Origin: Solobacterium sp.
GTDB lineage: Bacteria; Bacillota_I; Bacilli_A; Erysipelotrichales; Erysipelotrichaceae
NCBI GenBank assembly: GCA_017539385.1
Contig: JAFYHC010000059.1
Coordinates: 1-64,000, forward strand
DNA: 64,000 nucleotides
Reading direction: 5' to 3'
Shown here: positions 1-7,850 of the stretch, one piece after another
How the letters are laid out: every line of letters starts with the position of its first letter
How positions within the stretch are numbered: the stretch's first letter is position 1
The notes under the pieces: generated by a model
Told to the model about the DNA's origin: nothing
Seen by the model: the letters and a program-made list of their open reading frames with translations, nothing else
Database searches by the model: none
Made by a program: the position numbers and the translations under genes

Positions 1-31
1 CCAATGCCGGTAAGTTAAGGCAATTGACAAA
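1..31. repeat. left terminal inverted repeat of the IS element
   Basis: Bases 1-31 are the exact reverse complement of 1761-1791. The match stops at base 32, which defines the inner limit of the repeat. The outer limit may extend before the window. Confidence 0.93.
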
Positions 32-144
32 CAAAACGAACTAAACTTGGTTCTCATCAATATGATGGGGACCTTTTTTTTGGAATTTGATTGAAATGAC
101 TTGACAACGCCATAAAAATCGGGGCCGCTTCGCGGCCGTCGTTA

Positions 145-173
145 AAGGTGAGGGATCAAGGAGGCCTCACCTT
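145..173 (+). promoter_or_regulatory. hairpin holding a Shine-Dalgarno sequence in its loop
   Basis: A 9-bp stem (AAGGTGAGG at 145-153, CCTCACCTT at 165-173) encloses an 11-base loop that contains AAGGAGG at 158-164. The stem ends exactly at an ATG at 174. A GC-rich hairpin lies just upstream (GGCCGC at 123-128 paired with GCGGCC at 132-137). Structures of this kind in insertion sequences often limit transposase translation from transcripts that enter from outside; that role here is inference. Confidence 0.55.
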
Positions 174-314
174 ATGAAACATATTTATACATCTGTACAA
201 GATCTGAAATGCATTGTTTTTAATTTGTCTGTGTGTTCATTGAAGAATTCTTTCTCTTTGTTTACGACGATTTCTGTGTCAATAACGGCGCCGAAGGTCT
301 GTTATGCTCAGTAA
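174..314 (+). CDS. short leader ORF overlapping the transposase start (46 aa)
   Basis: This is a 46-codon open frame with the best ribosome binding site in the element (AAGGAGG, 9 bases before its ATG). It ends with TAA at 312-314, inside the transposase gene, whose own ATG at 304 has only a weak ribosome binding site. The arrangement suggests that the leader couples translation to the transposase by termination and re-initiation. The peptide resembles no family I know and may have no function of its own. The two frames differ by +1, so a frameshift fusion is a less likely alternative. Confidence 0.4.
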   Translation: MKHIYTSVQDLKCIVFNLSVCSLKNSFSLFTTISVSITAPKVCYAQ

Positions 315-1638
315 TCCGCTCAGGCTTCTTGATCAGTACCTGAAAGCTGATCTTCACTGCCATATCGATCTGATCAGAGGTGATAATCCATCTTCTTTCA
401 CCCGGCAGAGGGTCATATCGATACAGGATCTTCTTCTGCAGATGTTAACCAGAAAAAACAGGACCCAATTTTCCGAAGTTATGGCTTATTATGATTCCAT
501 GAACAAATCGATGCCTGTTACTGAAAAAGCGTTCTTTACCGCCAGAAAGAAATTCAACCCTGAAGCTGTGCGCGTCATGTCCAATGAGTATATTGCAAAG
601 ATTTATGATGATTATGACGACAGTATAAAGAAGTGGAAGGATCTGGTCATATTGGGAATAGACGGCTCAAAATGCATTGTTCCGAACACGGATGAAAACC
701 GCCTGTATTTCGGTACACATGACAATGGTTCGGGCACCGCTCCTGCAATGGCACTGATATCAACACTGCATGATTCCATCAATAACCTGAAGCTCGATGT
801 TCAGGCCGATAGGATCGATGGAAATGAGAAGGATCTGGCACTCAGACATATCAATGAATACTGTGACAACTATCATCAGAAAGCGTTGTTTGTATTTGAC
901 AGGGGATATGTTTCGATCCGCATCATGGACAGAATCACGGAGCGCTCTCAGTATTTTCTGATGCGCTCAACAAGTGCTGCATACAAAAAGTATTTTGATC
1001 AGGTTGAAACCGGGGAAGACAAGGAACTAGAGATAACATTTGACAGAGTGAGTACCAATGATTACCGGAATGACAGAGCATTCCGGATCCACCTGCTCAA
1101 TACCACGTACAGATTCCGCTTCGCAAAAATAGTGATCGGAACAGATGAAGACGGCAATGAGAACGTGGAGTATCTGATAACAAATCTGCCGAAGGAAATT
1201 ATATCAACAGAAGAACTGAAAGAAGCTTACTGGCTCAGATGGGGCATTGAAACATCATATAACCGATTAAAAAACAGAATGGGGATGGAAGAATTCAGCG
1301 GGTATAAACCATACCTCATTCTTCAGGACATATATGCGGATACATGGATGTATAATCTTGTTTCGTTGAAAATCATGGAAGCGAATGAGACAAAACCTTT
1401 GGAGCAGAAAGACGGTGAATATACTGTCAGCAGGAACTTCAACAAATCCGCCGGTGTCTTGAAAACATATCTTTTGAAGTCTTTGATGACGGAAGATGAA
1501 TCAGAACAGACACGGCTGCTGGAATGCATAGACAATACTGTAACGAGCAGTCTTAACTGGGTGAAAAACGGTACCCGTTCTTTTGAGAGAAAGTCATCTG
1601 TAAATAAATCTGCAGTTTCTTACCGGAAAACATATTGA
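304..1638 (+). CDS. IS4-family DDE transposase (444 aa)
   Basis: This enzyme would catalyse cut-and-paste movement of the surrounding element. The DDE catalytic residues can be followed: Asp in the ILGIDGSK segment, Asp in LFVFDRGY, and Glu in a C-terminal block that matches the IS4 signature exactly (Tyr-2-Arg-3-Glu-6-Lys, in AYWLRWGIETSYNRLK). The length of 444 residues is normal for the family and no frameshift is seen. An in-frame stop at 283-285 makes the ATG at 304 the first possible methionine. Translation may be coupled to the short leader frame that overlaps it. Confidence 0.92.
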   Translation: MLSNPLRLLDQYLKADLHCHIDLIRGDNPSSFTRQRVISIQDLLLQMLTRKNRTQFSEVMAYYDSMNKSMPVTEKAFFTARKKFNPEAVRVMSNEYIAKIYDDYDDSIKKWKDLVILGIDGSKCIVPNTDENRLYFGTHDNGSGTAPAMALISTLHDSINNLKLDVQADRIDGNEKDLALRHINEYCDNYHQKALFVFDRGYVSIRIMDRITERSQYFLMRSTSAAYKKYFDQVETGEDKELEITFDRVSTNDYRNDRAFRIHLLNTTYRFRFAKIVIGTDEDGNENVEYLITNLPKEIISTEELKEAYWLRWGIETSYNRLKNRMGMEEFSGYKPYLILQDIYADTWMYNLVSLKIMEANETKPLEQKDGEYTVSRNFNKSAGVLKTYLLKSLMTEDESEQTRLLECIDNTVTSSLNWVKNGTRSFERKSSVNKSAVSYRKTY

Positions 1639-1712
1639 ACTAATAGCCTGCAAACCCGGAATGTTGTTTTCATAATGGTTATTTTCAAGACCTGTTACCT
1701 GGAATTTGATAA

Positions 1713-1756
1713 AAAAATCCGGTTATGTGATATATGTTCACACATAACCAGATTTT
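1713..1756 (+). terminator. hairpin after the transposase gene
   Basis: A long stem with one mismatch (AAAATC, C, GGTTATGTG paired with CACATAACC, A, GATTTT) lies between the transposase stop and the right inverted repeat. The A/T arms could end transcription in either direction and shield the element end. Confidence 0.55.
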
Positions 1757-1760
1757 AAAT

Positions 1761-1791
1761 TTTGTCAATTGCCTTAACTTACCGGCATTGG
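1761..1791. repeat. right terminal inverted repeat of the IS element
   Basis: Exact reverse complement of bases 1-31. The neighbouring host gene's stop codon starts 22 bases further on. Confidence 0.93.
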
Positions 1792-1812
1792 CCATATGAC
1801 CGAAACTCTTTT

Positions 1813-2682
1813 TTACTCCAATGGTGTCTGGTAGTAATTGCCGATGATGCGCTCAACCGCATTAACGGATATAAATGCATGCGGGTCAATTTCCAGTATG
1901 CATTTTTCTACATCACGCAGCTGATAGGTATTGATCGACAGCATCAACAGCGTATGGTCCTGGTGGCTGTAGGCGCCCTGGCAGGCAATGCGGGTAATGC
2001 CATGGCGGCAGATCTTGAATACACCGGTGCAGATCTCATCCGGCTTATCCGTAACAACGTGCAGGCGCGATACTTTGTAGCGCTGGTGCATCATTCCGAC
2101 GACTTCCTTGGATACATACTGGAAGATGATGGAATACAGTGCCTGGTTCCATCCATACAGATAGCCTGCGCATGCCAGCACGATGGCATTGAATGCAAAG
2201 ATATAATTCCATGTCGGACGGTGCAGACGCTGGGAAAGATCAATGGCAATGAAATCCGTGCCGCCGGTAGAACCATTGCTTTTCAATGTAATGCCTACCG
2301 CAAATCCATTCACCAGTCCGCCAAACACAGCGATCAGAAGCGGATCCTGCGTGATCACGGGCAATTGGATAATACCGGTCATAATGGATGACAGCGTATA
2401 CCATAATACGGAGTACAGGACAAACTTATGTCCGATCGTCTTATAGATGAATAATGTCGTCGCAATATTCAGAATGAAATAGACCACACTGAACGGAATG
2501 TTCAGACCAAACTGGTCAGCTGCGATCAGAGAGATCAGTCTTGATACACCGGCATAACCGCCCGGAAACAGGTTGCCGGAGCGGACAAAAACGACCATTC
2601 CGATGGAATAGATCAGCGCAGAAATAAATATTGCAGCGATGCGCGGCAGGTCTTTCCTGCCAAAACGAACCGTAGTTTTCAT
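1813..2682 (-). CDS. YitT family membrane protein (DUF161/DUF2179), 289 aa
   Basis: This is an integral membrane protein of the YitT family, of unknown transport role, common in Bacillota. The N-terminal two thirds holds five or so hydrophobic segments with the family's glycine-rich stretch (FPGGYAGVSRL). The C-terminal part is the soluble DUF2179 domain. The open frame runs further upstream, but the ATG at 2682 is chosen because it has a GAGGT ribosome binding site and begins the conserved region; the extra upstream residues would overlap a terminator. The insertion sequence ends 22 bases past its stop codon, so the gene itself is intact. Confidence 0.85.
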   Translation of the reverse strand: MKTTVRFGRKDLPRIAAIFISALIYSIGMVVFVRSGNLFPGGYAGVSRLISLIAADQFGLNIPFSVVYFILNIATTLFIYKTIGHKFVLYSVLWYTLSSIMTGIIQLPVITQDPLLIAVFGGLVNGFAVGITLKSNGSTGGTDFIAIDLSQRLHRPTWNYIFAFNAIVLACAGYLYGWNQALYSIIFQYVSKEVVGMMHQRYKVSRLHVVTDKPDEICTGVFKICRHGITRIACQGAYSHQDHTLLMLSINTYQLRDVEKCILEIDPHAFISVNAVERIIGNYYQTPLE

Positions 2683-2797
2683 AGGTACCTCTTTTTGTAC
2701 GTGCATATTCAGTGTAAACCAGGAAACAGTGAATGCAAGAAAAGAATGAAGCATTACTGCCTCATTCTTCATAAAGGGAAATCCATGGAAGAAGGAT

Positions 2798-2825
2798 TGA
2801 AAAAGCCATCCGGACGGGATGGCTT
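2798..2825 (-). terminator. Rho-independent terminator of the HPr-dehydrogenase gene
   Basis: A 9-bp perfect stem (AAGCCATCC and GGATGGCTT, loop of five) is followed on the minus strand by a run of T. It begins 17 bases after the stop codon. Confidence 0.85.
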
Positions 2826-2842
2826 CAATGCATTTCAGCGAA

Positions 2843-4141
2843 TTATTTGCACTCTGCTGCACCAAGATCAACACCCTGGTTGAAGTTGCGTGCGTTTTCA
2901 AGTGTAACAGCTGCGATTGCCTGCAGAGCTTCTCTTGTGAAGAATGCCTGGTGGGATGTCAGAACAACGTTCGGGAACATCAGCAGTCTTGCTGTAATGT
3001 CATTGACCAGGAAGTCATCGGAGTGGTCGGTGTAAACGTTGGCATCTTCGCCTTCATAGACATCCAGACCGACAGCGTGGAACTTGCCGTTCTTCAGTGC
3101 ATCGATCAGTGCTTCTGTATCGATCAGGCCGCCGCGTGCGGTATTGACCAGCATTGCGGTGTCTTTCATCTTTGCGATTGCATCTGCGTCGATCAGGTGG
3201 TATGTGCCCTTCGGGCCCATGATCAGCGGTGCGTGCAGGGAGATGAGGTCAGCCTTTTCAAGCAGTTCATCCTTTTCGACATAGGTCAGAAGACCTTCGT
3301 CAACGAGCTTCTGGTTCGGGAATGCATCCCAGCCGATTACGGTCATGCCGAAGCCTTTGCAGATGTGAGCCATGCACTGGCCGATCTTTCCGGTACCCAT
3401 GATGCCTGCGACTTTGTTGTGCAGGTCAACACCGAGCAGTCCGCTCAGAGCGAAGTTGTTGTCTTTGACCTTGTTAACAGCCTTGTGCATGCGGCGGTTG
3501 CAGGTCAGGATCAGTGTCATTGCATGTTCTGCAACTGCATATGGGGAATATGCCGGAACACGGGCAACACGGATGCCGCATTCTTTTGCAGCCTGCAGGT
3601 CAACGTTGTTGAAGCCGGCGCAGCGCAGCAGAATGAGTCTGACACCGCATTCATGCAGTTTTTCAACAGCACTCCGCGGGCATTCGTCATTCACGAAGAT
3701 ACATACGGCATCAAATCCCTTTGCCAGTCCGGCAGTTTCCGGTGTAAGACGGGCATTGAAATACTTGATATCGCAGTTGTATGCACCTTCACCTACATCT
3801 CTTGCCAGTTCGCTGAAGAAGATGCGGTCATAGTCTTTTGCACCGAAGAATGCAATTTTCAGAACCGGTGCTTCCTCATACCGCTTCAGTCTGTGATCCA
3901 GTTCATCCTTGATGATGGCCAGAGCAGCGTCTTCATCGCCGCCTTCTGCGCTGATTTCAAGAACGGAACCCTGCTGTGCATCCAGTCCGAGAATCTGCAG
4001 AACGTTGTCACCGTTGGCAGTGCGGCCGTTGCACTTGATGGTGATCTGCGACGGAAGCGATACACATGCCTGTGCAACAAAAGCAGCCGGACGTGCATGC
4101 ATTCCCAGAGGGCTTGTAATTTCGTACGTAATCTTTTTCAT
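2843..4141 (-). CDS. HPr domain fused to a D-2-hydroxyacid dehydrogenase (432 aa)
   Basis: Residues 1-85 are a complete HPr, the phosphocarrier of the sugar phosphotransferase system. The phosphorylated His falls exactly at position 15 (GMHARPA), but the regulatory Ser46 is replaced by Asn46 (NGRTANGDNV). After a linker of about eight residues, residues 94-432 are an NAD-dependent D-2-hydroxyacid (D-lactate type) dehydrogenase: NAD-binding GTGKIG at 249-254, catalytic Arg in NTARGG, Glu in DVYEGE and His in TSHQAF. The ATG at 4141 has a perfect AGGAGG. No frame break lies between the domains, so one polypeptide is expected. A plausible role is lactate production that senses PTS phosphorylation; this is inference. 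The gene is monocistronic. Confidence 0.9.
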   Translation of the reverse strand: MKKITYEITSPLGMHARPAAFVAQACVSLPSQITIKCNGRTANGDNVLQILGLDAQQGSVLEISAEGGDEDAALAIIKDELDHRLKRYEEAPVLKIAFFGAKDYDRIFFSELARDVGEGAYNCDIKYFNARLTPETAGLAKGFDAVCIFVNDECPRSAVEKLHECGVRLILLRCAGFNNVDLQAAKECGIRVARVPAYSPYAVAEHAMTLILTCNRRMHKAVNKVKDNNFALSGLLGVDLHNKVAGIMGTGKIGQCMAHICKGFGMTVIGWDAFPNQKLVDEGLLTYVEKDELLEKADLISLHAPLIMGPKGTYHLIDADAIAKMKDTAMLVNTARGGLIDTEALIDALKNGKFHAVGLDVYEGEDANVYTDHSDDFLVNDITARLLMFPNVVLTSHQAFFTREALQAIAAVTLENARNFNQGVDLGAAECK

Positions 4142-4281
4142 TTTTTCCTCCTGATTATTTACGTAAATGATGTCATGTAATCGGTTTCTATAAAAATGAT
4201 ACAACAATTCATGGCTGAAATATACGAAAATTACATATTGTCATAGTGATTTGTGTCATATCTTCCATATTGGATAAAGAA

Positions 4282-4306
4282 AAACGGCTGCTGTATGTCA
4301 GCCGTC
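4282..4306 (-). terminator. terminator overlapping the end of the MATE gene
   Basis: The stem ACGGCTG/CAGCCGT (4284-4290 and 4299-4305) is followed on the minus strand by TTTTTC. It overlaps the last codons and stop (4298-4300) of the gene it ends. Confidence 0.75.
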
Positions 4307-5653
4307 TACGTGCATGCGCAGGATCCAATTGCCTTTGCCGATACGCCATAAGCCCCAGATTGTTTTGAGAAGGTAATCGATCCGCAGGGACAGATAGATG
4401 AAGAACGGGTCCGCGTGCAGAACAAGTGCGGTCACGAAGCCGACCGGTATATTCACCAGCCAGCAGGTCAATAGATCCACCTTTGTGACAGCCGCTGCCT
4501 GTCCCCTGCCGCGCAGTATGCCTTTGCATACGATATTCTGCAAAGCCAGGAAGAACACGGCGATCGAAGCAGCGTTCTTGAGTTTTGCGGCAATGACAAG
4601 CGTTTCTTCACTCACTGCAAACATGGAGGTGATCCATGGTGCCAATACCTGTACCAGTACCGCCGCTGCAGCAGCGATCACCAGAGCGATGCGGATCAGC
4701 CGCCTTGCATATTCTTCGGCTTTGTCAAAGGCACCGGCACCGATCTCATGCCCGATCATGACCGAAGCACCCATGGAAAAGCCAAACAGGAACAATGAAG
4801 AGATCGTCCAGATATTGTGGACGATGGTATTGGCAGCGATGTAGTAGGCAGATACACGGCCGGTGATCATGGCTGCAGCAGATACATTGAGATTCTGCGT
4901 GACTTCCGAGATCACACTGGGTGTGCCCTGTTTCTTCATATCGCTCACCATGGACGCAGTGCTCTTGATTCCAAGATCTTCAAAGGCAAAGGGCAGTTTC
5001 TCATTATGGAAAAGATAATAGCCGACGATGAGGAATTCCACGATACGTGCAAACACCGTGGCACAGGCTGCCCCGCGCAGTCCCAGTGCCGGAGCACCGA
5101 GATTGCCGAAGATCAGCACCCAGTTGCCTGCCATATTGACAAGGCAGGCGATCGTGGACGTATAGAAACCCAGACGGTTGACACCGGCACTGCGCAGCAC
5201 CGTGACGATCGACTGGGTAAAGGACTGGATCAGAAAGGTCAAAGAGAGCACTTTCAGATAATGCTGTCCCTGCGCTATGATCTCTGCTTCATTGGTATAG
5301 ATGGAAAGAATGAAGGACGGAAAGAAGAACGCCGCAAGGAAAAATACAATATTCACCGGAATGGAAATGCGCAGAAGAAATGACAGCACTTCCTTCACTT
5401 TGTCCGGACGCCTGTTTCCCCAGGCCTGCGATGCGATGACCATTGCGGCATTGCTGAGGCCCATGAATACCGTCATATACAGAAACGGGAACTGACTGGA
5501 CAGGTTCACGGAGGACAGTGCCGTATCCCCCAGCCTGCCCACCATGACTGTATCGATCAGATTCACGATCATATTGACGGCGGACTGCAGGCCGACCGGC
5601 AGAGCGATGGCGATCAGTTTTCCATAGAATCCTTTTTCTTTCTCTGCATGCAT
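4298..5653 (-). CDS. MATE family efflux transporter (451 aa)
   Basis: This is a multidrug/toxin extrusion carrier expected to export organic cations in exchange for Na+ or H+. The length and about twelve hydrophobic segments fit the family, with the typical opening (LIAIALPVGLQSAVNMIVNLIDTVMVGRLG, quoted here in parts only: a helix followed by DTVMVGRLG) and the second-half repeat. The gene lies 24 bases downstream of the DJ-1 gene and is probably co-transcribed with it. Its substrate cannot be told from the sequence. Confidence 0.9.
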   Translation of the reverse strand: MHAEKEKGFYGKLIAIALPVGLQSAVNMIVNLIDTVMVGRLGDTALSSVNLSSQFPFLYMTVFMGLSNAAMVIASQAWGNRRPDKVKEVLSFLLRISIPVNIVFFLAAFFFPSFILSIYTNEAEIIAQGQHYLKVLSLTFLIQSFTQSIVTVLRSAGVNRLGFYTSTIACLVNMAGNWVLIFGNLGAPALGLRGAACATVFARIVEFLIVGYYLFHNEKLPFAFEDLGIKSTASMVSDMKKQGTPSVISEVTQNLNVSAAAMITGRVSAYYIAANTIVHNIWTISSLFLFGFSMGASVMIGHEIGAGAFDKAEEYARRLIRIALVIAAAAAVLVQVLAPWITSMFAVSEETLVIAAKLKNAASIAVFFLALQNIVCKGILRGRGQAAAVTKVDLLTCWLVNIPVGFVTALVLHADPFFIYLSLRIDYLLKTIWGLWRIGKGNWILRMHVDG

Positions 5654-5677
5654 ACCTATACAGTATACCGGGATTTG

Positions 5678-6292
5678 TTATTTCTGTGTGCAATTTGCCT
5701 CAGAGACAATGCTTTCTTTCAGAGCGCTGTACAGCATCTGTCTCTTTAACCCCTCTGCATCACCGCCTAATACTTCCACCAGTTTGTACGCAAACGAGAA
5801 GGTAGTAGCAGGTCCGCGGCTGGTGATCAGGTTTCCATCGGTAACGACCAGGTCTTCCATGTCTTCGGCTGCGTCCACATAGTCGGCATCCGCAAACATT
5901 GTTCTGTATTTGGCTCCCGGATAGGATGTCAGTTTTCTGCCCGTATGGACGCCAGCCTCTTTCAGCACCATCGGACCGGCACAGATGGCTGCCACGTATT
6001 TGTCTTCCTGCACAAATTTCCTGACCCAGTCAATGACCTCTCTGCAGTCTCTTAAATTGGCTGCACCGGGCATTCCGCCGGGAATGACGATCATATCATA
6101 GGAATCTTTTTCGGCTTCTGTGAGGCTCGTATCAGCCTTTACATAGATGTTATGGCCTCCCCGTACCATTTCGCCTTCGATCGATACTGTTTCTGCGTGG
6201 ATGCCGCCCCGGCGCAGGATATCCACGATGAACAGGGATTCCCCTTCTTCAAATCCATCGGCGAGAAGTACAGCTGCACGTTTTTTTTCCAT
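5678..6292 (-). CDS. DJ-1/PfpI family protein (204 aa)
   Basis: This belongs to the DJ-1/ThiJ/PfpI superfamily, whose bacterial members act as glyoxalase-like or protein deglycase/stress proteins. The conserved Glu of the active site is in DGFEEGE (about residue 15) and the reactive Cys is in AAICAGP, at the nucleophile elbow. The length is close to that of E. coli YajL. The ATG at 6292 is chosen for its AGGAGG; a longer frame upstream lacks one. It is the first gene of a likely two-gene unit with the MATE transporter, transcribed away from the next gene. Confidence 0.87.
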   Translation of the reverse strand: MEKKRAAVLLADGFEEGESLFIVDILRRGGIHAETVSIEGEMVRGGHNIYVKADTSLTEAEKDSYDMIVIPGGMPGAANLRDCREVIDWVRKFVQEDKYVAAICAGPMVLKEAGVHTGRKLTSYPGAKYRTMFADADYVDAAEDMEDLVVTDGNLITSRGPATTFSFAYKLVEVLGGDAEGLKRQMLYSALKESIVSEANCTQK

Positions 6293-6419
6293 GTGTTTAT
6301 TCCTCCTGTTTACGCACTTACTATAGTCATGATTTTTTCTGAGGCAAAGGAATTTCCACAATGTGGAAATCATGAGCATATGAGTATATTTTTATCTGCA
6401 AGGTCCATATACTGAGAAT

Positions 6420-7829
6420 ATGCTGCAATTCCAGAGATTCACACCGGCCGATACTGAAACAGTGCGGCCCTATCTGCATGCCAATACCACCGGCTTCAGT
6501 GATCTGACGCTCGGTTATTTTGCCATGTGGGGAGAGGAAATGGATATCCGCTGGTGCATCTATCATGACACACTGATCGCCAGCCAGACGATCAACGAAG
6601 CACCTGCTTTCTTTCCGCCTTTAGGCAAAGATCCCGCCGGTGCACTGGATGCGCTGATCGAATATGCAAAGGCAATGAATCTGCCTCTGCGCTTTTATGC
6701 CCTTAACGATGACATGGTGGAAACACTGAAGCAGGATGAACGCTTTGACAGTGTTCCGGCTGTATATGATCAGAGATGGAGTGATTATGTCTATTCCTTT
6801 GAAGCAGCTTCCACATTTAAGGGAAAGAAATTCAGCGGTCAGCGCAATCACATCAACCGCTATACAAGACTCTATGGGGAACCAACTGCCCGCTGGATGG
6901 AAGAAAGTGATCTGCCGGCTGTAGAAGCCATGCTGGAAGAATATGAGAAAGAGCACAGTGACCGCAGTCCGCTTGAAGAATCGGAACTGGAAGGAACACG
7001 CTATCTTCTCACCCATCTCAGCCAATTGCACCAGAAAGCAGCCTGTCTGATCGCCGATGACAGGATCGTTGCCTTCAGCATCGGTGAGATCATCGGCGAT
7101 ATGCTGTTCATTCATGCGGAAAAGGCACTGCGTTCCTATAAAGGCGTCTATCCCACCATGTACCGCTCGTTTGTGTGCCTGGTGCGGGATACATACGGAC
7201 CGTTATCATGGGTGAACCGGGAAGATGATTCCGGTGATCCGGGACTGCGTACGTCCAAGATGCAATACCAGCCGGTACGCCAGCTGCACAAATACTTTAC
7301 GCATCTCAATTCCCCTGCTCCAAATGCCCGCTATGATACGATCGATGCTTCCCCCGTCATCCTGACACCGTTCAAAGAGGAAGACCGCCATGCCTACTAT
7401 CTGCTGAATACCGACAAAGAGGTATCCCGCTGGTGGGGCTATGATTATGAAAGTGATCTGAATCTGACCGTGAAGATCGATGAAGACATCTTCTACGATA
7501 TGACCATTCAGGATATGGACAACGGTGACTCGGTCAACTATGCCATTCGTGAAAGCGAAGACGGCGAAATGGTCGGCGAAGTGATCTTATGGAATATGAC
7601 CATTAACGGTGATACGGAGATCGGATGCCGTCTGTTCCCAGAGTACCAGGGAAAAGGCTATGGCACAGCAGCGTTTACTGCCGCTGTCGGCTATATAAAA
7701 AACACTCTGCACCGGAAGCCCCGGGCAAAGTGCTATCAGGAAAATATTGCTTCGGCAGCGATGATACTCGCTTCTGGCCTGCAGTATTCTTCCCAGGATG
7801 ATACATTCTTCTATTATTCAGAACAGTAG
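6420..7829 (+). CDS. DUF2156 domain fused to a GNAT acetyltransferase (469 aa)
   Basis: Residues 1 to about 300 form a DUF2156 domain, related to the C-terminal aminoacyl-transferase part of phosphatidylglycerol lysyltransferases and FemX-like GNAT folds. Residues from about 310 onward are a second, ordinary GNAT N-acetyltransferase domain, with the acetyl-CoA loop in the segment FPEYQGKGYGTAA. Both halves are in one frame. The target is unknown; candidate roles are transfer of an amino acid or acetyl group to a small molecule or lipid. The gene stands alone between divergent and convergent neighbours and ends at a strong terminator. Confidence 0.82.
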   Translation: MLQFQRFTPADTETVRPYLHANTTGFSDLTLGYFAMWGEEMDIRWCIYHDTLIASQTINEAPAFFPPLGKDPAGALDALIEYAKAMNLPLRFYALNDDMVETLKQDERFDSVPAVYDQRWSDYVYSFEAASTFKGKKFSGQRNHINRYTRLYGEPTARWMEESDLPAVEAMLEEYEKEHSDRSPLEESELEGTRYLLTHLSQLHQKAACLIADDRIVAFSIGEIIGDMLFIHAEKALRSYKGVYPTMYRSFVCLVRDTYGPLSWVNREDDSGDPGLRTSKMQYQPVRQLHKYFTHLNSPAPNARYDTIDASPVILTPFKEEDRHAYYLLNTDKEVSRWWGYDYESDLNLTVKIDEDIFYDMTIQDMDNGDSVNYAIRESEDGEMVGEVILWNMTINGDTEIGCRLFPEYQGKGYGTAAFTAAVGYIKNTLHRKPRAKCYQENIASAAMILASGLQYSSQDDTFFYYSEQ

Positions 7830-7850
7830 GCACTTCGGTGCCTTTTTATT
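7828..7850 (+). terminator. Rho-independent terminator of the DUF2156-GNAT gene
   Basis: AGGCAC-TTCG-GTGCCT followed by TTTTATT. The hairpin includes the stop codon's last bases and the T run reaches the end of the convergent HAD gene. Confidence 0.88.

Larger units (their letters stand above)
1..1791 (+). mobile_element. IS4-family insertion sequence, about 1.79 kb
   Basis: The element is bounded by a perfect 31-bp inverted repeat at 1-31 and 1761-1791 and carries one transposase gene with the IS4-family YREK signature. It lies just downstream of the yitT-like gene, whose stop codon is only 22 bases beyond the right end, so the insertion is intergenic and has probably replaced that gene's natural terminator. 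The left flank is outside the window, so a target-site duplication cannot be checked and the element could begin a few bases earlier. Perfect ends and an intact transposase suggest a recent, possibly active copy. Confidence 0.92.

Noticed and set aside
2683-2901. Extended N-terminus of the YitT-like protein
   Set aside because: The extension runs through a terminator and into the previous gene's end, and the ATG at 2682 has a good ribosome binding site.
2819-4180. Open frame of 453 codons on the plus strand
   Set aside because: It is antisense to the HPr-dehydrogenase gene, whose domains and terminator are clear.
4142-4207. Longer start for the HPr fusion at 4207
   Set aside because: The extra 22 residues are unlike HPr, and the ATG at 4141 has a perfect AGGAGG that puts His at position 15.
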